Assembly: GCF_007164525.1 (NCBI RefSeq)
Contig: NZ_AP019791.1
Span: 62,001-126,000 of the forward strand
Direction: 5' to 3'
Origin: Rubrobacter xylanophilus
GTDB lineage: Bacteria; Actinomycetota; Rubrobacteria; Rubrobacterales; Rubrobacteraceae
Length of the DNA stretch: 64,000 bases
The translations under genes were made by a program, and so were the position numbers. This document shows, one piece after another, positions 34,429 through 43,185 of the stretch (positions are counted from its first letter, which is position 1; every line of letters starts with the position of its first letter). The notes under the pieces were generated by a model that was given only the letters and a program-made list of their open reading frames with translations, ran no database searches and was not told the origin of the DNA.

Positions 34429-35289
34429 ATGGAGCCGAAGAAGACTTTGCAGCAGGCCGAGCCTCGCAGGGGCAGGACGGAGGAGACCGGTGCGATGAGG
34501 AGAGGTGACGACGCCCCCGCCGTGATGACGGTGGAGGGCCTCAACATGTACTACGGCTCCTTCATGGCCCTCAAGGACGTCAGCATGATCATCCGCAGAA
34601 ACCGGATCACCGCCCTCATCGGCCCCTCCGGATGCGGCAAGAGCACCTTCATCCGCAGTCTGAACCGGATGCACGAGATCGTCCCGGGCGCCCGGGTGGA
34701 GGGAAGGGTGACGCTGGACGGCGAGGACATCTATGCCCCGGAGGTGGACCCGGTGCGGGTCCGGCGGCGGGTGGGGATGGTCTTCCAGAAGCCCAACCCG
34801 TTCCCCACCATGTCCATCTACGACAACGTGATCGCCGGGCTCAAGCTGGGGCGCAAGCGGAAGAAGAGCGAGCTGGACGAGATCGTGGAGCGGACGCTGC
34901 GGCAGGCGGCGCTGTGGGACGAGGTGAAGAACAAGCTGGGCGAGAGCGGGACCTCCCTCTCCGGCGGCCAGCAGCAGCGGCTGTGCATCGCCCGGACGCT
35001 GGCGCTGGAACCGGAGGTGATCCTGATGGACGAGCCCGCCTCGGCGCTGGACCCGGTCTCCACCCAGAAGATCGAGGACGCGATGCTGGAGCTCAAGGAG
35101 CAGTACACGGTGGTGATCGTCACCCACAACATGCAGCAGGCGGCCCGGGTCTCGGACTACACGGGGTTCTTCTTCATCGAGGACATGGGCCAGCCGGGCC
35201 AGCTCTGGGAGTTCGGCGAGACGGAGAAGATCTTCTCCAACCCCGACAGGAAGGAGACGGAGGACTACGTGACGGGCAGGTTCGGTTAG
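34429..35289 (+). CDS. pstB: Phosphate ABC transporter ATPase PstB
   Basis: PstB powers phosphate import. The 286-residue protein has Walker [10 protein letters not shown], the Q-loop in [21 protein letters not shown] signature LSGGQQQRL, Walker [14 protein letters not shown] and the H-loop THNM. A 25-residue N-terminal extension precedes the core; an internal ATG at 34495 could be an alternative start. Confidence 0.97.
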   Translation: MEPKKTLQQAEPRRGRTEETGAMRRGDDAPAVMTVEGLNMYYGSFMALKDVSMIIRRNRITALIGPSGCGKSTFIRSLNRMHEIVPGARVEGRVTLDGEDIYAPEVDPVRVRRRVGMVFQKPNPFPTMSIYDNVIAGLKLGRKRKKSELDEIVERTLRQAALWDEVKNKLGESGTSLSGGQQQRLCIARTLALEPEVILMDEPASALDPVSTQKIEDAMLELKEQYTVVIVTHNMQQAARVSDYTGFFFIEDMGQPGQLWEFGETEKIFSNPDRKETEDYVTGRFG

Positions 35290-35292
35290 AAG

Positions 35293-35988
35293 ATGCCGCG
35301 GGAGACCTTTCAGCAGGAGCTGGACAACCTGGTCGCCGGGGTCATGGACCTCGGGCGCGAGGTGCTGGGCTCCCTGGACGACATGGTCGAGGCGCTGGAG
35401 AGCGGTGACCTCGGGGCGGCGAACCGGGAGATAGGAGTCGACGCCCGCTACAAGGCGCGGGGTACGGAGATAGAGCGGGACTGCATGCTCCTGCAGGCCC
35501 GGCAGGCCCCGGTGGCCAAGGATCTGCGCCTGATCTACACGGTGATGTCGCTCACCAACCACCTGGTCCGCTCGGGGACCCTGTGCGAGCACATCTGCCA
35601 CGCGGTGGCCGACACCGCCGGGCAGGAGCGCAACGAGGAGCTGCAGCGGACCCTCGTGGAGATGGCCCGCACCGCCCGCGACATCTTCCACGACGGGCTG
35701 GAGATCTTCGAGTCCCGCGACATAGAGCGGGCCCGGGAGCTCCAGGCCTCCGACGACCGGGTGGATCTTCTGTACTCCGAGGCGCTCAACCTCATCGCCA
35801 ACCCCCCCGCCGACGGCAACACCGGCTCCCCGGAGTGGCGGATGCGGGCGGCCCTCATCGTGCACTACCTGGAGCGCATCGCCGACCACGGGGTGGACAT
35901 CGGCGGCCTCACGGTCTTCCTGGTCACCGGGGAGCGGATAGAGGACGCCATGGAGCAGTACATGAACCGCGGCAACCGCGGGGGCTGA
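35293..35988 (+). CDS. phoU: Phosphate-signalling regulator PhoU
   Basis: PhoU links PstB to the PhoR sensor kinase and prevents excess phosphate uptake. The 231-residue all-helical protein has two PhoU repeats with the metal-binding ESRDIERA and IADHGVDIGG motifs. The ATG lies 3 nt after pstB. The operon ends in a terminator just downstream. Confidence 0.95.
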   Translation: MPRETFQQELDNLVAGVMDLGREVLGSLDDMVEALESGDLGAANREIGVDARYKARGTEIERDCMLLQARQAPVAKDLRLIYTVMSLTNHLVRSGTLCEHICHAVADTAGQERNEELQRTLVEMARTARDIFHDGLEIFESRDIERARELQASDDRVDLLYSEALNLIANPPADGNTGSPEWRMRAALIVHYLERIADHGVDIGGLTVFLVTGERIEDAMEQYMNRGNRGG

Positions 35989-36008
35989 AGCCCGGACCCG
36001 TTCCCCCG

Positions 36009-36033
36009 GCCTCCCCGCCGGGGAGGCTCTTTT
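36009..36033 (+). terminator. Terminator of the pst-phoU operon
   Basis: GCCTCCCC (36009-36016) pairs perfectly with GGGGAGGC (36020-36027) over a 3-nt loop, followed by TCTTTT. It lies 20 nt after phoU. Confidence 0.85.
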
Positions 36034-36083
36034 CTGGTATCATTTGAGGCGTAGCCTGGATTTCTAGTTGAGGTTTCGTTCTC

Positions 36084-36536
36084 GTGAGGCTTACCAAGAA
36101 GAGCAAGTACGCGGTGAGGGCGCTGGTGGAGGTCGTGCTCCGCGGCTCCGGCGGACCGGTCGGGGTCTCGGAGATCGCGCGGCGCCAGCGCATACCCGAG
36201 CGGTTTCTGGAGCAGATCTTCGGCGAGTTGCGCCGGGCGGGGATCCTGGAGAGCCACCGCGGGGCGCACGGTGGTTACAGCTTCTCCATGCCGCCCGAGG
36301 AGGTTACGGTGCTGGACATCGTGGAGGTGCTGGACGGTGAGATCCGACCCGCCCGGTGCAGCGCGGGCGGGGTCTGTTACATCGACGACGCGCCGCTGTG
36401 CTCCACGAGCCGGGTCTGGGACGAGGCCCGGGTGGCGCTCGAGGGGGTCTTCGGGCGCTACAGCATCGCCCAGCTCGCCGCGGCCGAGCGGGAGATCCGC
36501 GCCGGCCGGGAGGAGGCCGCCCCCATAGGCAAGTAG
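36084..36536 (+). CDS. Rrf2-family transcription regulator (IscR-like)
   Basis: The 150-residue protein has an Rrf2 winged helix (about 1-80: KKSKYAVRALVEV, GVSEIARRQRIPERFLEQIFGELRRAGI). Three cysteines in the dimer region (C-x5-C then C eight residues on) probably bind an iron-sulfur cluster. Such regulators sense cluster status, redox or nitric oxide. No suf/isc genes are nearby, so the regulon is unknown. Start GTG 36084; -10 TATCAT at 36038-36043. Confidence 0.88.
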   Translation: MRLTKKSKYAVRALVEVVLRGSGGPVGVSEIARRQRIPERFLEQIFGELRRAGILESHRGAHGGYSFSMPPEEVTVLDIVEVLDGEIRPARCSAGGVCYIDDAPLCSTSRVWDEARVALEGVFGRYSIAQLAAAEREIRAGREEAAPIGK

Positions 36537-36594
36537 TCCCCTGGAGCGGCTGCTGTACCATCTGGAGGGCCGCACCGGCCTCTCGGAGAGCCGG

Positions 36595-37203
36595 GTGCGG
36601 GTGGGAGGGGAGGACTACAGGATCGTCCATCCTGAGGCCGCCGAGGCCCTCATAGACGAGGCGGACTTCGAGCGGGACGAGCGGCTCCCCTACTGGGCCG
36701 ACCTGTGGCCGAGCGCGATCGCCCTGGCCGAGCGCCTGGCCGCGGAGGACCTCCGCGGCGTGCAGGCCATCGAGCTCGGTTGCGGTGTGGGTCTTCCCTC
36801 GGTCGTGGCGCTGCGTCACGGTTCCGAGGTGCTCGCCACCGACCACTACGGGGCCGCACTGGACTTCGCCGCGTACAACGCCCGGATCAACACCGGGAAG
36901 AACCTCTCCACCGCCCTGCTCGACTGGCACGCTCCCGATCTTCGTGGGTTTCGCGGGCGTTTCGAGCTGGTGTTCGCCGCCGACGTGCTCTACGAGGGGC
37001 GGCACGCCGAGGCGCTCGCCCGGCTCGTGCCCCGGTTGCTTGATCCGGGCGGAGCGGCCCTCGTAGCCGACCCCGGGCGCGAGGGGTGCGCGGCCTTCCT
37101 CGCTGTTATGCGGCGGAGCGGGTTCCGGGTCGAGAGCGAGCGCCGGGAGGTGCGGCGGCCGGGCAGGGGCGTAAGCATCCTCGTGCACCGGATAAGCCGC
37201 TGA
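36595..37203 (+). CDS. SAM-dependent methyltransferase (METTL/lysine-methyltransferase-like)
   Basis: The 202-residue class I methyltransferase has YWADLWPSAIALAERLA, the SAM motif IELGCGVGLPSVVAL, and FAADVLYEGRHAEAL. This arrangement resembles METTL21/ETFB-type protein lysine methyltransferases. The GTG at 36595 is the first ordinary start. The preceding in-frame stretch from a CTG at 36541 (LERLLYHLEGRTGLSESR) looks coding, so the true N-terminus may be 18 residues longer. Substrate unknown. Confidence 0.8.
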   Translation: MRVGGEDYRIVHPEAAEALIDEADFERDERLPYWADLWPSAIALAERLAAEDLRGVQAIELGCGVGLPSVVALRHGSEVLATDHYGAALDFAAYNARINTGKNLSTALLDWHAPDLRGFRGRFELVFAADVLYEGRHAEALARLVPRLLDPGGAALVADPGREGCAAFLAVMRRSGFRVESERREVRRPGRGVSILVHRISR

Positions 37204-37212
37204 GCGTACTGC

Positions 37213-37218
37213 TATACT
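37213..37218 (+). promoter_or_regulatory. Extended -10 promoter of pcrA
   Basis: TGCTATACT gives an extended -10 (TATACT 37213-37218), 8 nt before the GTG at 37227. Transcription would start at or next to the start codon, giving a leaderless mRNA. Confidence 0.5.
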
Positions 37219-37226
37219 CTTCCCCG

Positions 37227-39347
37227 GTGCTTCTGGAGTCCCTAAATCCGAGCCAGCTTGAGGCAGTAGAGCACACCGAGGGACCGCTACTCGTGCTGGC
37301 GGGGGCCGGCAGCGGCAAGACCCGGGTGCTCACCCACCGCATAGCCTACCTGCTCGAGCGGGGGTTCGCAGGCCCGGACGAGGTGCTCGCCATCACCTTC
37401 ACCAACAAGGCCGCCGGCGAGATGAAGGAGCGGGTGGCCCTGCTCTGCGGGCAGGAGGCCCGCAGGATGTGGGTCTCGACCTTCCACTCCTTCTGTGCCC
37501 GGGTGTTGCGGGCGCACGCCGGGAGGCTCGGCTACAGGCGAGGGTTCACCATCTACGACCAGGGCGACAGCGTCCGGCTCGTCAAGCGGTGCATCGTCGA
37601 GCTCGGCAAGGACCCCAAGCGCTTCAACCCGCGCTCCTTTGCGGCCCAGATCTCCGACGCCAAGAACCGGCTCGTCGGGCCCGACGACTACCTGCGGCAC
37701 ACCGAGGGCTACGTGGCGGAGAACGTCGCCGAGGTCTACGGCCTCTACCAGCAGCGGCTCTACGAGAACAACGCCATGGACTTCGACGACCTCATCATGC
37801 AGACCGTGGCCCTCCTGGAGCTCTTCCCGGAGGTCCGGGAGCGCTACCAGGAGCGCTTCCGGTACATCCACATCGACGAGTACCAGGACACCAACCACGC
37901 CCAGTACCGGCTGGTCAACATCCTGGCCGCGAGACACAGAAACCTCTGCGTGGTGGGGGACGACGACCAGAGCGTCTACTCCTGGCGCGGGGCGGACATC
38001 CGGAACATCCTGGACTTCGAGCGGGACTATCCGGAGGCGAAGGTCGTCAAGCTGGAGCAGAACTATCGCTCCACCCAGACCATCCTGGAGGCGGCCAACG
38101 CCGTGGTCGCCAACAACGTCTCGCGCAAGGCCAAGCGGCTGTGGACCGCCGGGGAGGAGGGGGAGAGGATCCGGGTCTTCGCCGCCGGTGACGAGCACGC
38201 CGAGGCCCGCTTCGTGGTCTCCGAGATAAGGCGCCTGCTGGACGGCGGGGCCCGGCCCTCCGATGTGGCGGTCTTCTACCGGACGAACGCCCAGAGCCGC
38301 GCCCTGGAGGACGTGCTCGTGCGGGAGGGGATCCCTTACCAGGTCATCGGCGGGCTGCGCTTCTACGAGCGGGCGGAGATAAAGGACGCGATGGCCTACC
38401 TCTCGGTCGTCGCCAACCCCGCCGACGACGTCTCGCTGGAGCGGATCGCCAACGTCCCCCGGCGGGGACTCGGGGCCACCTCTCTGGGGAGGCTGCAAGA
38501 GCACGCCAGGAGGAATGGGACCACGCTCTACGAGGCGCTCGCCGAGCCGGAGGCCGCCGGGCTCTCCGGGAAGGCGCGGCGGGCGTGCGGGGAGCTGCGG
38601 CGGCTCTTCGAGGGCTGGCGGGTGGCCGCGAAGGAGCTGGGGCCCGCCGAGCTCCTTGAGGCGGTGCTCGACGAGTCGGGGTACCGGGGCGAGCTCGAGG
38701 CCGAGCGGACCGTCGAGGCCGAGCAGCGGCTGGACAACCTGGAGGAGCTCATAAATGCCGCCCGGGCCTACGAGGCGTCCGATCCCGAGCCCGGCCTGGA
38801 GGGGTTCCTGCAGGAGCTGGCGCTCTACTCCGAACAGGACGCGCTGGACACCGGCGGGGGCAGCGTGACGCTCATGACGCTGCACAACGCCAAGGGGCTG
38901 GAGTTCCCGCACGTGTTCATCGTGGGGATGGAGGAGGGGACCTTCCCTCACGCCCGCGCGCTGGACGAGCAGAACCTGGAGGAGGAGCGGCGGCTGTGCT
39001 ACGTGGGGATCACCCGGGCGATGAGGAGCCTCACGCTCTCCTACGCCCGGGTCCGTTCCAGCTGGGGCGAGCGGGAGCCCCGGGTTCCCTCACGCTTCCT
39101 CGCCGAGATCCCGGAACGGTTCAAGGCCGGAGGGCCGTCCGGGGGATGGGGGGTCTTCTCTCGGCGACCGGAGCGCCGGGAGGCCGCTCAGGAGCCTCCG
39201 GTGCGCTTCCGGGCCGGCGAGCGGGTGCGGCACGCCAAGTTCGGTCTCGGGGAAGTCGTCGAGGCAGGTGGGGGCCGGGTGGTCGTGAGGTTCGGGACCC
39301 GGGAGAGAACCTTCGTCCCGGAACTGGCGCCTCTCAGGAAGGCCTGA
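37227..39347 (+). CDS. pcrA: ATP-dependent DNA helicase PcrA/UvrD
   Basis: This superfamily I 3'-5' helicase acts in repair and replication. The 706-residue protein has LNPSQLEAVEHTEGPLLVLA, Walker A AGAGSGKT, IHIDEYQDTNHAQYRL (motif II), DDDQSVYSWRGAD (III), QNYRST (IV), TLMTLHNAKGLEFPHVF (V) and ITRAMRSLTLSYA (VI). The C-terminal FGLGEVVEAGGGRVVVRFG is the PcrA-type Tudor-like domain. A longer in-frame extension into the upstream gene has no family match, so GTG 37227 is chosen. Confidence 0.96.
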   Translation: MLLESLNPSQLEAVEHTEGPLLVLAGAGSGKTRVLTHRIAYLLERGFAGPDEVLAITFTNKAAGEMKERVALLCGQEARRMWVSTFHSFCARVLRAHAGRLGYRRGFTIYDQGDSVRLVKRCIVELGKDPKRFNPRSFAAQISDAKNRLVGPDDYLRHTEGYVAENVAEVYGLYQQRLYENNAMDFDDLIMQTVALLELFPEVRERYQERFRYIHIDEYQDTNHAQYRLVNILAARHRNLCVVGDDDQSVYSWRGADIRNILDFERDYPEAKVVKLEQNYRSTQTILEAANAVVANNVSRKAKRLWTAGEEGERIRVFAAGDEHAEARFVVSEIRRLLDGGARPSDVAVFYRTNAQSRALEDVLVREGIPYQVIGGLRFYERAEIKDAMAYLSVVANPADDVSLERIANVPRRGLGATSLGRLQEHARRNGTTLYEALAEPEAAGLSGKARRACGELRRLFEGWRVAAKELGPAELLEAVLDESGYRGELEAERTVEAEQRLDNLEELINAARAYEASDPEPGLEGFLQELALYSEQDALDTGGGSVTLMTLHNAKGLEFPHVFIVGMEEGTFPHARALDEQNLEEERRLCYVGITRAMRSLTLSYARVRSSWGEREPRVPSRFLAEIPERFKAGGPSGGWGVFSRRPERREAAQEPPVRFRAGERVRHAKFGLGEVVEAGGGRVVVRFGTRERTFVPELAPLRKA

Positions 39348-39390
39348 GGAGGGTGGAAAGGACGAGAAGGAGACGAGGAGGAGTCTGAAG

Positions 39391-41013
39391 TTGGCGCACG
39401 TATACGTTACCGGGCACAAGAACCCCGACACCGACACCATCGCTTCGGCCATCGCCTACGCCGAGTTCAAGAACCTCGTAGATCCGGACAACGTCTATGC
39501 CCCGGCCCGGCTCGGGGAGCCCAACAGCCAGACCAGATGGGCCCTCGAGAAAAGCGGGGCAAAACCTCCCAAGCTCATCCGGCACATAATGCTGCGGGTC
39601 AAGGACGTGATGAACAAGGACCTCATCACCGCCAACCGGAACGACCCGCTGCACAGCGTGGGGCTCGCGATGGCCAAGAACAACATCGGTCAGATCCCGA
39701 TCCTGGACGACGACCGGACGCTGGTCGGGATCATCACCGAGCGGGATCTGGCCCGGATGTACATCCGGGAGTCCCGTGACCCCTCCACCTTCGCCCACAC
39801 CCCGGTCTCCGTGGGGAGCATAGTGGAGGTGCTGGAGGGCGAGCTGCTGGCCGGGGAGGACCGAGAGACCTCGGGCAAGCTCTGGGTCATCTCCATGAGC
39901 GTGGACTCCATGGGGCGCCAGATGGAGCCCGGTGACATCGTGGTCATCGGGGACCGCACCGATGCCCAGCTGCGGGCCATAGAGCTCGGGGCGGGCATCC
40001 TGGTGGTCTCCAACGGTGTCCGGCCCGACGGGGAGGTTCTGAGGCTGGCCGACGAGAAGGGGACTTCGGTGGTGCTCTCGCCGCTCGACTCCTACGTCAC
40101 CAGCCGCATGATCCAGCTCTCGGTCCCCTGCTGGGAGGTGATGAGCGAGAACCCGCTCACCGTCCATCCGGACGACCTCATCTCGGACATCACCCAGCAG
40201 GTGATGGAGGTCCACTACCGGGCGGCGATCGCCGTGGACGAGGACAAGGTGCCCGTGGGCATCGTCTCCCGGACCGACCTGGTGAACCCCGAGCCGCGGA
40301 AGGTGCTCCTGGTGGACCACGCCGAGGTGGGGCAGAGCGTCGAGGGGGTGGAGCGGGCCCAGATCGTGGAGATCCTGGACCACCATCACATCGGCGACAT
40401 CGAGACCCCGACCCCCATACCGGCTACCTTCGACCCGGTGGGCTCCACGGCCACCCTAATCGTGGAGCGGTTCCGCGAGAGAGGCCTGGAGCCCGAGCGG
40501 TCCACGGCGATGATGCTGCTTGCGGCGGTGCTCTCGGACACGGTGATCCTGAACTCCCCCACGACCACGGAGCGGGACCACGAGGTGGTCCGCTATCTGG
40601 AGGGTCTGCTGGGGCTGGACGCCCGGGAGTTCGGGATGGAGATGTTCGAGGCCTCCTCGGACGTCTCGGGCCTCTCGGCCGAGGAGATCGTCACCCGCGA
40701 CGCCAAGGAGTACGGGACCAGCGGCGGCGACAGGCTGTGCATCGCCCAGGTGGAGACGGTGGGCAAGGGGTTACTGGACCGCAGGGGGGAGCTGCTCGAG
40801 GCGCTGGAGCGGATGCGCCGGGAGAAGGGCTACGTGGTGGCGGCGCTCATGGTCACGGATATCATGGAGCGGGGGACGGAGCTTCTGTGCGTGGGGGACC
40901 GCTCGATCGTGGAGCGGGCCTTCGGCGGCAGGATCGAGGACGGCAGCCTGCACCTTCCCGGCGTGATGAGCCGCAAGAAGCAGGTGGCCCCGAAGATACT
41001 GGCGGTGGCCTGA
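39391..41013 (+). CDS. ppaC: Manganese-dependent inorganic pyrophosphatase with CBS and DRTGG domains
   Basis: This family II pyrophosphatase splits PPi. The 540-residue protein has DHH-type N-terminal motifs (TGHKNPDTDTIASAIAYAEF). An insertion (about 65-295) carries a CBS pair (VKDVMNKDLITANRND, WEVMSENPLTVHPDD) with a DRTGG domain between. The catalytic fold resumes with ILDHHHIGD, VGSTATLIVERFRERGL and a DHHA2 end (SRKKQ). Family members are inhibited by AMP/ADP and activated by ATP or diadenosine polyphosphates through CBS. TTG start. Confidence 0.95.
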   Translation: MAHVYVTGHKNPDTDTIASAIAYAEFKNLVDPDNVYAPARLGEPNSQTRWALEKSGAKPPKLIRHIMLRVKDVMNKDLITANRNDPLHSVGLAMAKNNIGQIPILDDDRTLVGIITERDLARMYIRESRDPSTFAHTPVSVGSIVEVLEGELLAGEDRETSGKLWVISMSVDSMGRQMEPGDIVVIGDRTDAQLRAIELGAGILVVSNGVRPDGEVLRLADEKGTSVVLSPLDSYVTSRMIQLSVPCWEVMSENPLTVHPDDLISDITQQVMEVHYRAAIAVDEDKVPVGIVSRTDLVNPEPRKVLLVDHAEVGQSVEGVERAQIVEILDHHHIGDIETPTPIPATFDPVGSTATLIVERFRERGLEPERSTAMMLLAAVLSDTVILNSPTTTERDHEVVRYLEGLLGLDAREFGMEMFEASSDVSGLSAEEIVTRDAKEYGTSGGDRLCIAQVETVGKGLLDRRGELLEALERMRREKGYVVAALMVTDIMERGTELLCVGDRSIVERAFGGRIEDGSLHLPGVMSRKKQVAPKILAVA

Positions 41014-41867
41014 TGGCCCGGGTGCTCGATGGGAGGGCGGTGGCCGCCCGGATCCGGGAGGAGGTGGCCGGGGGGGTCTCTGAGCTCGCGGCACGCGGGG
41101 TGCCGGTCAGGTTGGACGTGATCCTCGCGGGCGAAGATCCGGCCTCGGTGACCTACGTCTCCAACAAGCGCCGGGACTGCGCCGAGGTGGGGATAGAGTC
41201 CCGCCTGCACGCCTTCCCGGCGGACGTCTCGCAGAAGGAGCTGCTCGCGCTGGTGGAGCGGCTGAACGGCGATCCGGAGGTCTCAGGCTTCTTCATCCAG
41301 CTGCCGCTGCCCGGCAGGATGGACCCGCTGCCGCTCCTCTCGGCTATAGATCCCTCCAAGGACGTCGACGGGCTCTCCCCGCAGAGCGCCGGGAGGCTCG
41401 CCGTGGGGCTCCCGTGCCTCCTGCCGTGCACCCCGCACGGCGTCATACAGCTGCTTGGGCGATGCGGGGTGGAGCTGGAGGGTCGTGAGGCGGTGGTGGT
41501 GGGGCGCTCGAACCTGGTGGGCAAGCCGCTGGCCCTGCTGCTGCTGCGTGAGAACGCGACGGTCACCGTCTGTCACTCCCGGACCCGCGATCTCGCGGAG
41601 GTGACTCGGAGAGCCGAGGTGCTCGTGGTGGCCGCTGGAAGGCGCGGGATGATCGGTGCGGAGCACGTGCGCGAGGGCGCGGTGGTGGTGGACGTCGGCA
41701 TCCACCGCACGGAAGACGGCGGGCTCACCGGAGACGTGCGTCAGGAGGAGGTCTCCGGCAGGGCGTCCGCCATGACGCCGGTGCCCGGTGGCGTGGGACC
41801 GATGACCCGGGCGATGCTCCTCTACAACACCCTCGAGGCCGCGAGACTGCAGGCGGGTCTCTCGTAG
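41013..41867 (+). CDS. folD: Methylenetetrahydrofolate dehydrogenase/cyclohydrolase
   Basis: FolD interconverts 5,10-methylene-, methenyl- and 10-formyl-THF. The 284-residue protein has the catalytic lysine region in SVTYVSNKRRDCAEVGI, FFIQLPLPGRMD, SKDVDGLSPQSAGRL, the NADP site VVGRSNLVGKPLALLL and TPVPGGVGPMTRAML. ATG 41013 overlaps the ppaC stop by 1 bp. It supplies one-carbon units to the methionine and purine genes in this window. Confidence 0.97.
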   Translation: MARVLDGRAVAARIREEVAGGVSELAARGVPVRLDVILAGEDPASVTYVSNKRRDCAEVGIESRLHAFPADVSQKELLALVERLNGDPEVSGFFIQLPLPGRMDPLPLLSAIDPSKDVDGLSPQSAGRLAVGLPCLLPCTPHGVIQLLGRCGVELEGREAVVVGRSNLVGKPLALLLLRENATVTVCHSRTRDLAEVTRRAEVLVVAAGRRGMIGAEHVREGAVVVDVGIHRTEDGGLTGDVRQEEVSGRASAMTPVPGGVGPMTRAMLLYNTLEAARLQAGLS

Positions 41868-41886
41868 CGCCGGATTTCTCTGCTCT

Positions 41887-41892
41887 CTATAC
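41887..41892 (+). promoter_or_regulatory. -10 box of the secreted protease gene
   Basis: TATACT lies 38 nt before the GTG at 41931. The -35 region is weak. A GGATCC-type inverted repeat (about 41895-41913) follows in the leader. Confidence 0.35.
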
Positions 41893-41930
41893 TGGGATCC
41901 GTCCCGCGGGATCCACAGGAGAGGGGGATT

Positions 41931-42824
41931 GTGTTGCGTGCTCCGTTGTTCAGTCTGTCCGCCGTCGTCCTGGCTTGGCTCGTGGCCGCGCTGTTCCTGA
42001 CATCTGCCGCGCCGGGCGCCGGGGCGGAGATCTACGAGCCGCAGGTGGTCGGGGGAGAGGGGGTCCCTTCCGGGAAGTATCCGTTCATAGCCTCCATACA
42101 GAGCAGCCGCGTCTACACTCCCTCCGGGCACTTCTGCGCAGGCACCCTCATCGACCGCGACAGCGTGCTCACCGCGGCCCACTGTGCGGAGATCATCACC
42201 CGCCGCCCAACCCACTCGTCCCTCTCCTACAGGGAGGTGCGGGTGGTCGTCGGCCGGACGCTGCTCCGGAGCGACCAGGGGCAGGTGCGCCGGATAGGGA
42301 GCTTCTCGGACATCAGGGTCCACCCGGGCTACAGGAACTTCGCGTTCGACGTCGCGGTGATCAACCTGGACCGCCCGGTCAGCGGCATCCGCCCGGTCCG
42401 GCTGGCCACCGCCGGCCAGGACTATCTGGAGCGTCCGGGCCGGATGGTGACGGCGGCGGGCTGGGGCAACACCGTACCGCAGTCGCTGGTGGATTCGTTG
42501 TTCGGGACCGGCGGGCTCCGGGTGCCCAACCGGATGCAGGAGGTGAGCGTTCCGGTGGTCTCCGACCGGTTCGCGCAGCAGACCTACGGCTCTCTCGACT
42601 GGTCCTACGTCCCGCGGCTCATGGTGGCGGCCGGGGACAGCGACCTCGACACCTGCCAGGGGGACTCCGGCGGCCCGCTCTTCGACCGCACGGGCGGCGG
42701 GTACGCCCAGATCGGGATAACCAGCTTCGGCCTCGGCTGCGGGGTGCTGAACTTCCCCGGGGTCTACACCGAGGTGAACGCGCCTAAGATCCGGGCCTTC
42801 ATCGTGCGGGCCGCGGGTCTCTGA
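41931..42824 (+). CDS. Secreted trypsin-like serine protease (S1 family)
   Basis: The 297-residue protein has a signal peptide (about 1-32, ending APGAGA) and an S1 domain beginning VVGGEGVPSGKYPFIASI. The triad is intact: His in VLTAAHC, Asp in FAFDVAVINL, Ser in CQGDSGGPL. Asp six residues before the serine (LDTCQGDSGG) predicts trypsin-like Arg/Lys specificity. Several cysteines could form disulfides outside the cell. GTG start. No inhibitor or partner gene is seen nearby. Confidence 0.92.
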   Translation: MLRAPLFSLSAVVLAWLVAALFLTSAAPGAGAEIYEPQVVGGEGVPSGKYPFIASIQSSRVYTPSGHFCAGTLIDRDSVLTAAHCAEIITRRPTHSSLSYREVRVVVGRTLLRSDQGQVRRIGSFSDIRVHPGYRNFAFDVAVINLDRPVSGIRPVRLATAGQDYLERPGRMVTAAGWGNTVPQSLVDSLFGTGGLRVPNRMQEVSVPVVSDRFAQQTYGSLDWSYVPRLMVAAGDSDLDTCQGDSGGPLFDRTGGGYAQIGITSFGLGCGVLNFPGVYTEVNAPKIRAFIVRAAGL

Positions 42825-42899
42825 GCGAGACTCCGCAACGCCCGCATCCGGTGCGCTAAGATAAGCGCGGCTCTGGAGCGCTACCGGCGGAGGTGCCCG

Positions 42900-43181
42900 A
42901 TGATATCCGAAGAGCAGGTGCGTCACGTGGCGGAGCTCGCCCGGCTGGGGCTCACCGACGAGGAGGTGGCCCGGATGGGCGGCCAGCTGGGAGCCATCCT
43001 GGACAGCATAGAGAAGATCCGGGAGCTGGACCTGGAGGGGGTGCCCCCGACCGCGAACCCCCTGAACCTGACGAACGTCCTGCGCCCCGACGAGCCGCGC
43101 GAGAGCCTGCCGCGCGAGGAGGCCCTTGCTGCCGCCCCCGAGGCAGAGGACGGCATGTTCGCCGTTCCGAGGATCGACTGA
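42900..43181 (+). CDS. gatC: Asp/Glu-tRNA amidotransferase subunit C
   Basis: GatC stabilises GatAB, which makes Gln-tRNA(Gln) and Asn-tRNA(Asn) by transamidation. The 93-residue protein has ISEEQVRHVAELARLGLTDEE, LEGVPPTANPLNLTNVLRPDE and EDGMFAVPRID. ATG 42900 after GGAGG. It lies 4 nt before gatA. Confidence 0.96.
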   Translation: MISEEQVRHVAELARLGLTDEEVARMGGQLGAILDSIEKIRELDLEGVPPTANPLNLTNVLRPDEPRESLPREEALAAAPEAEDGMFAVPRID

Positions 43182-43185
43182 GCCG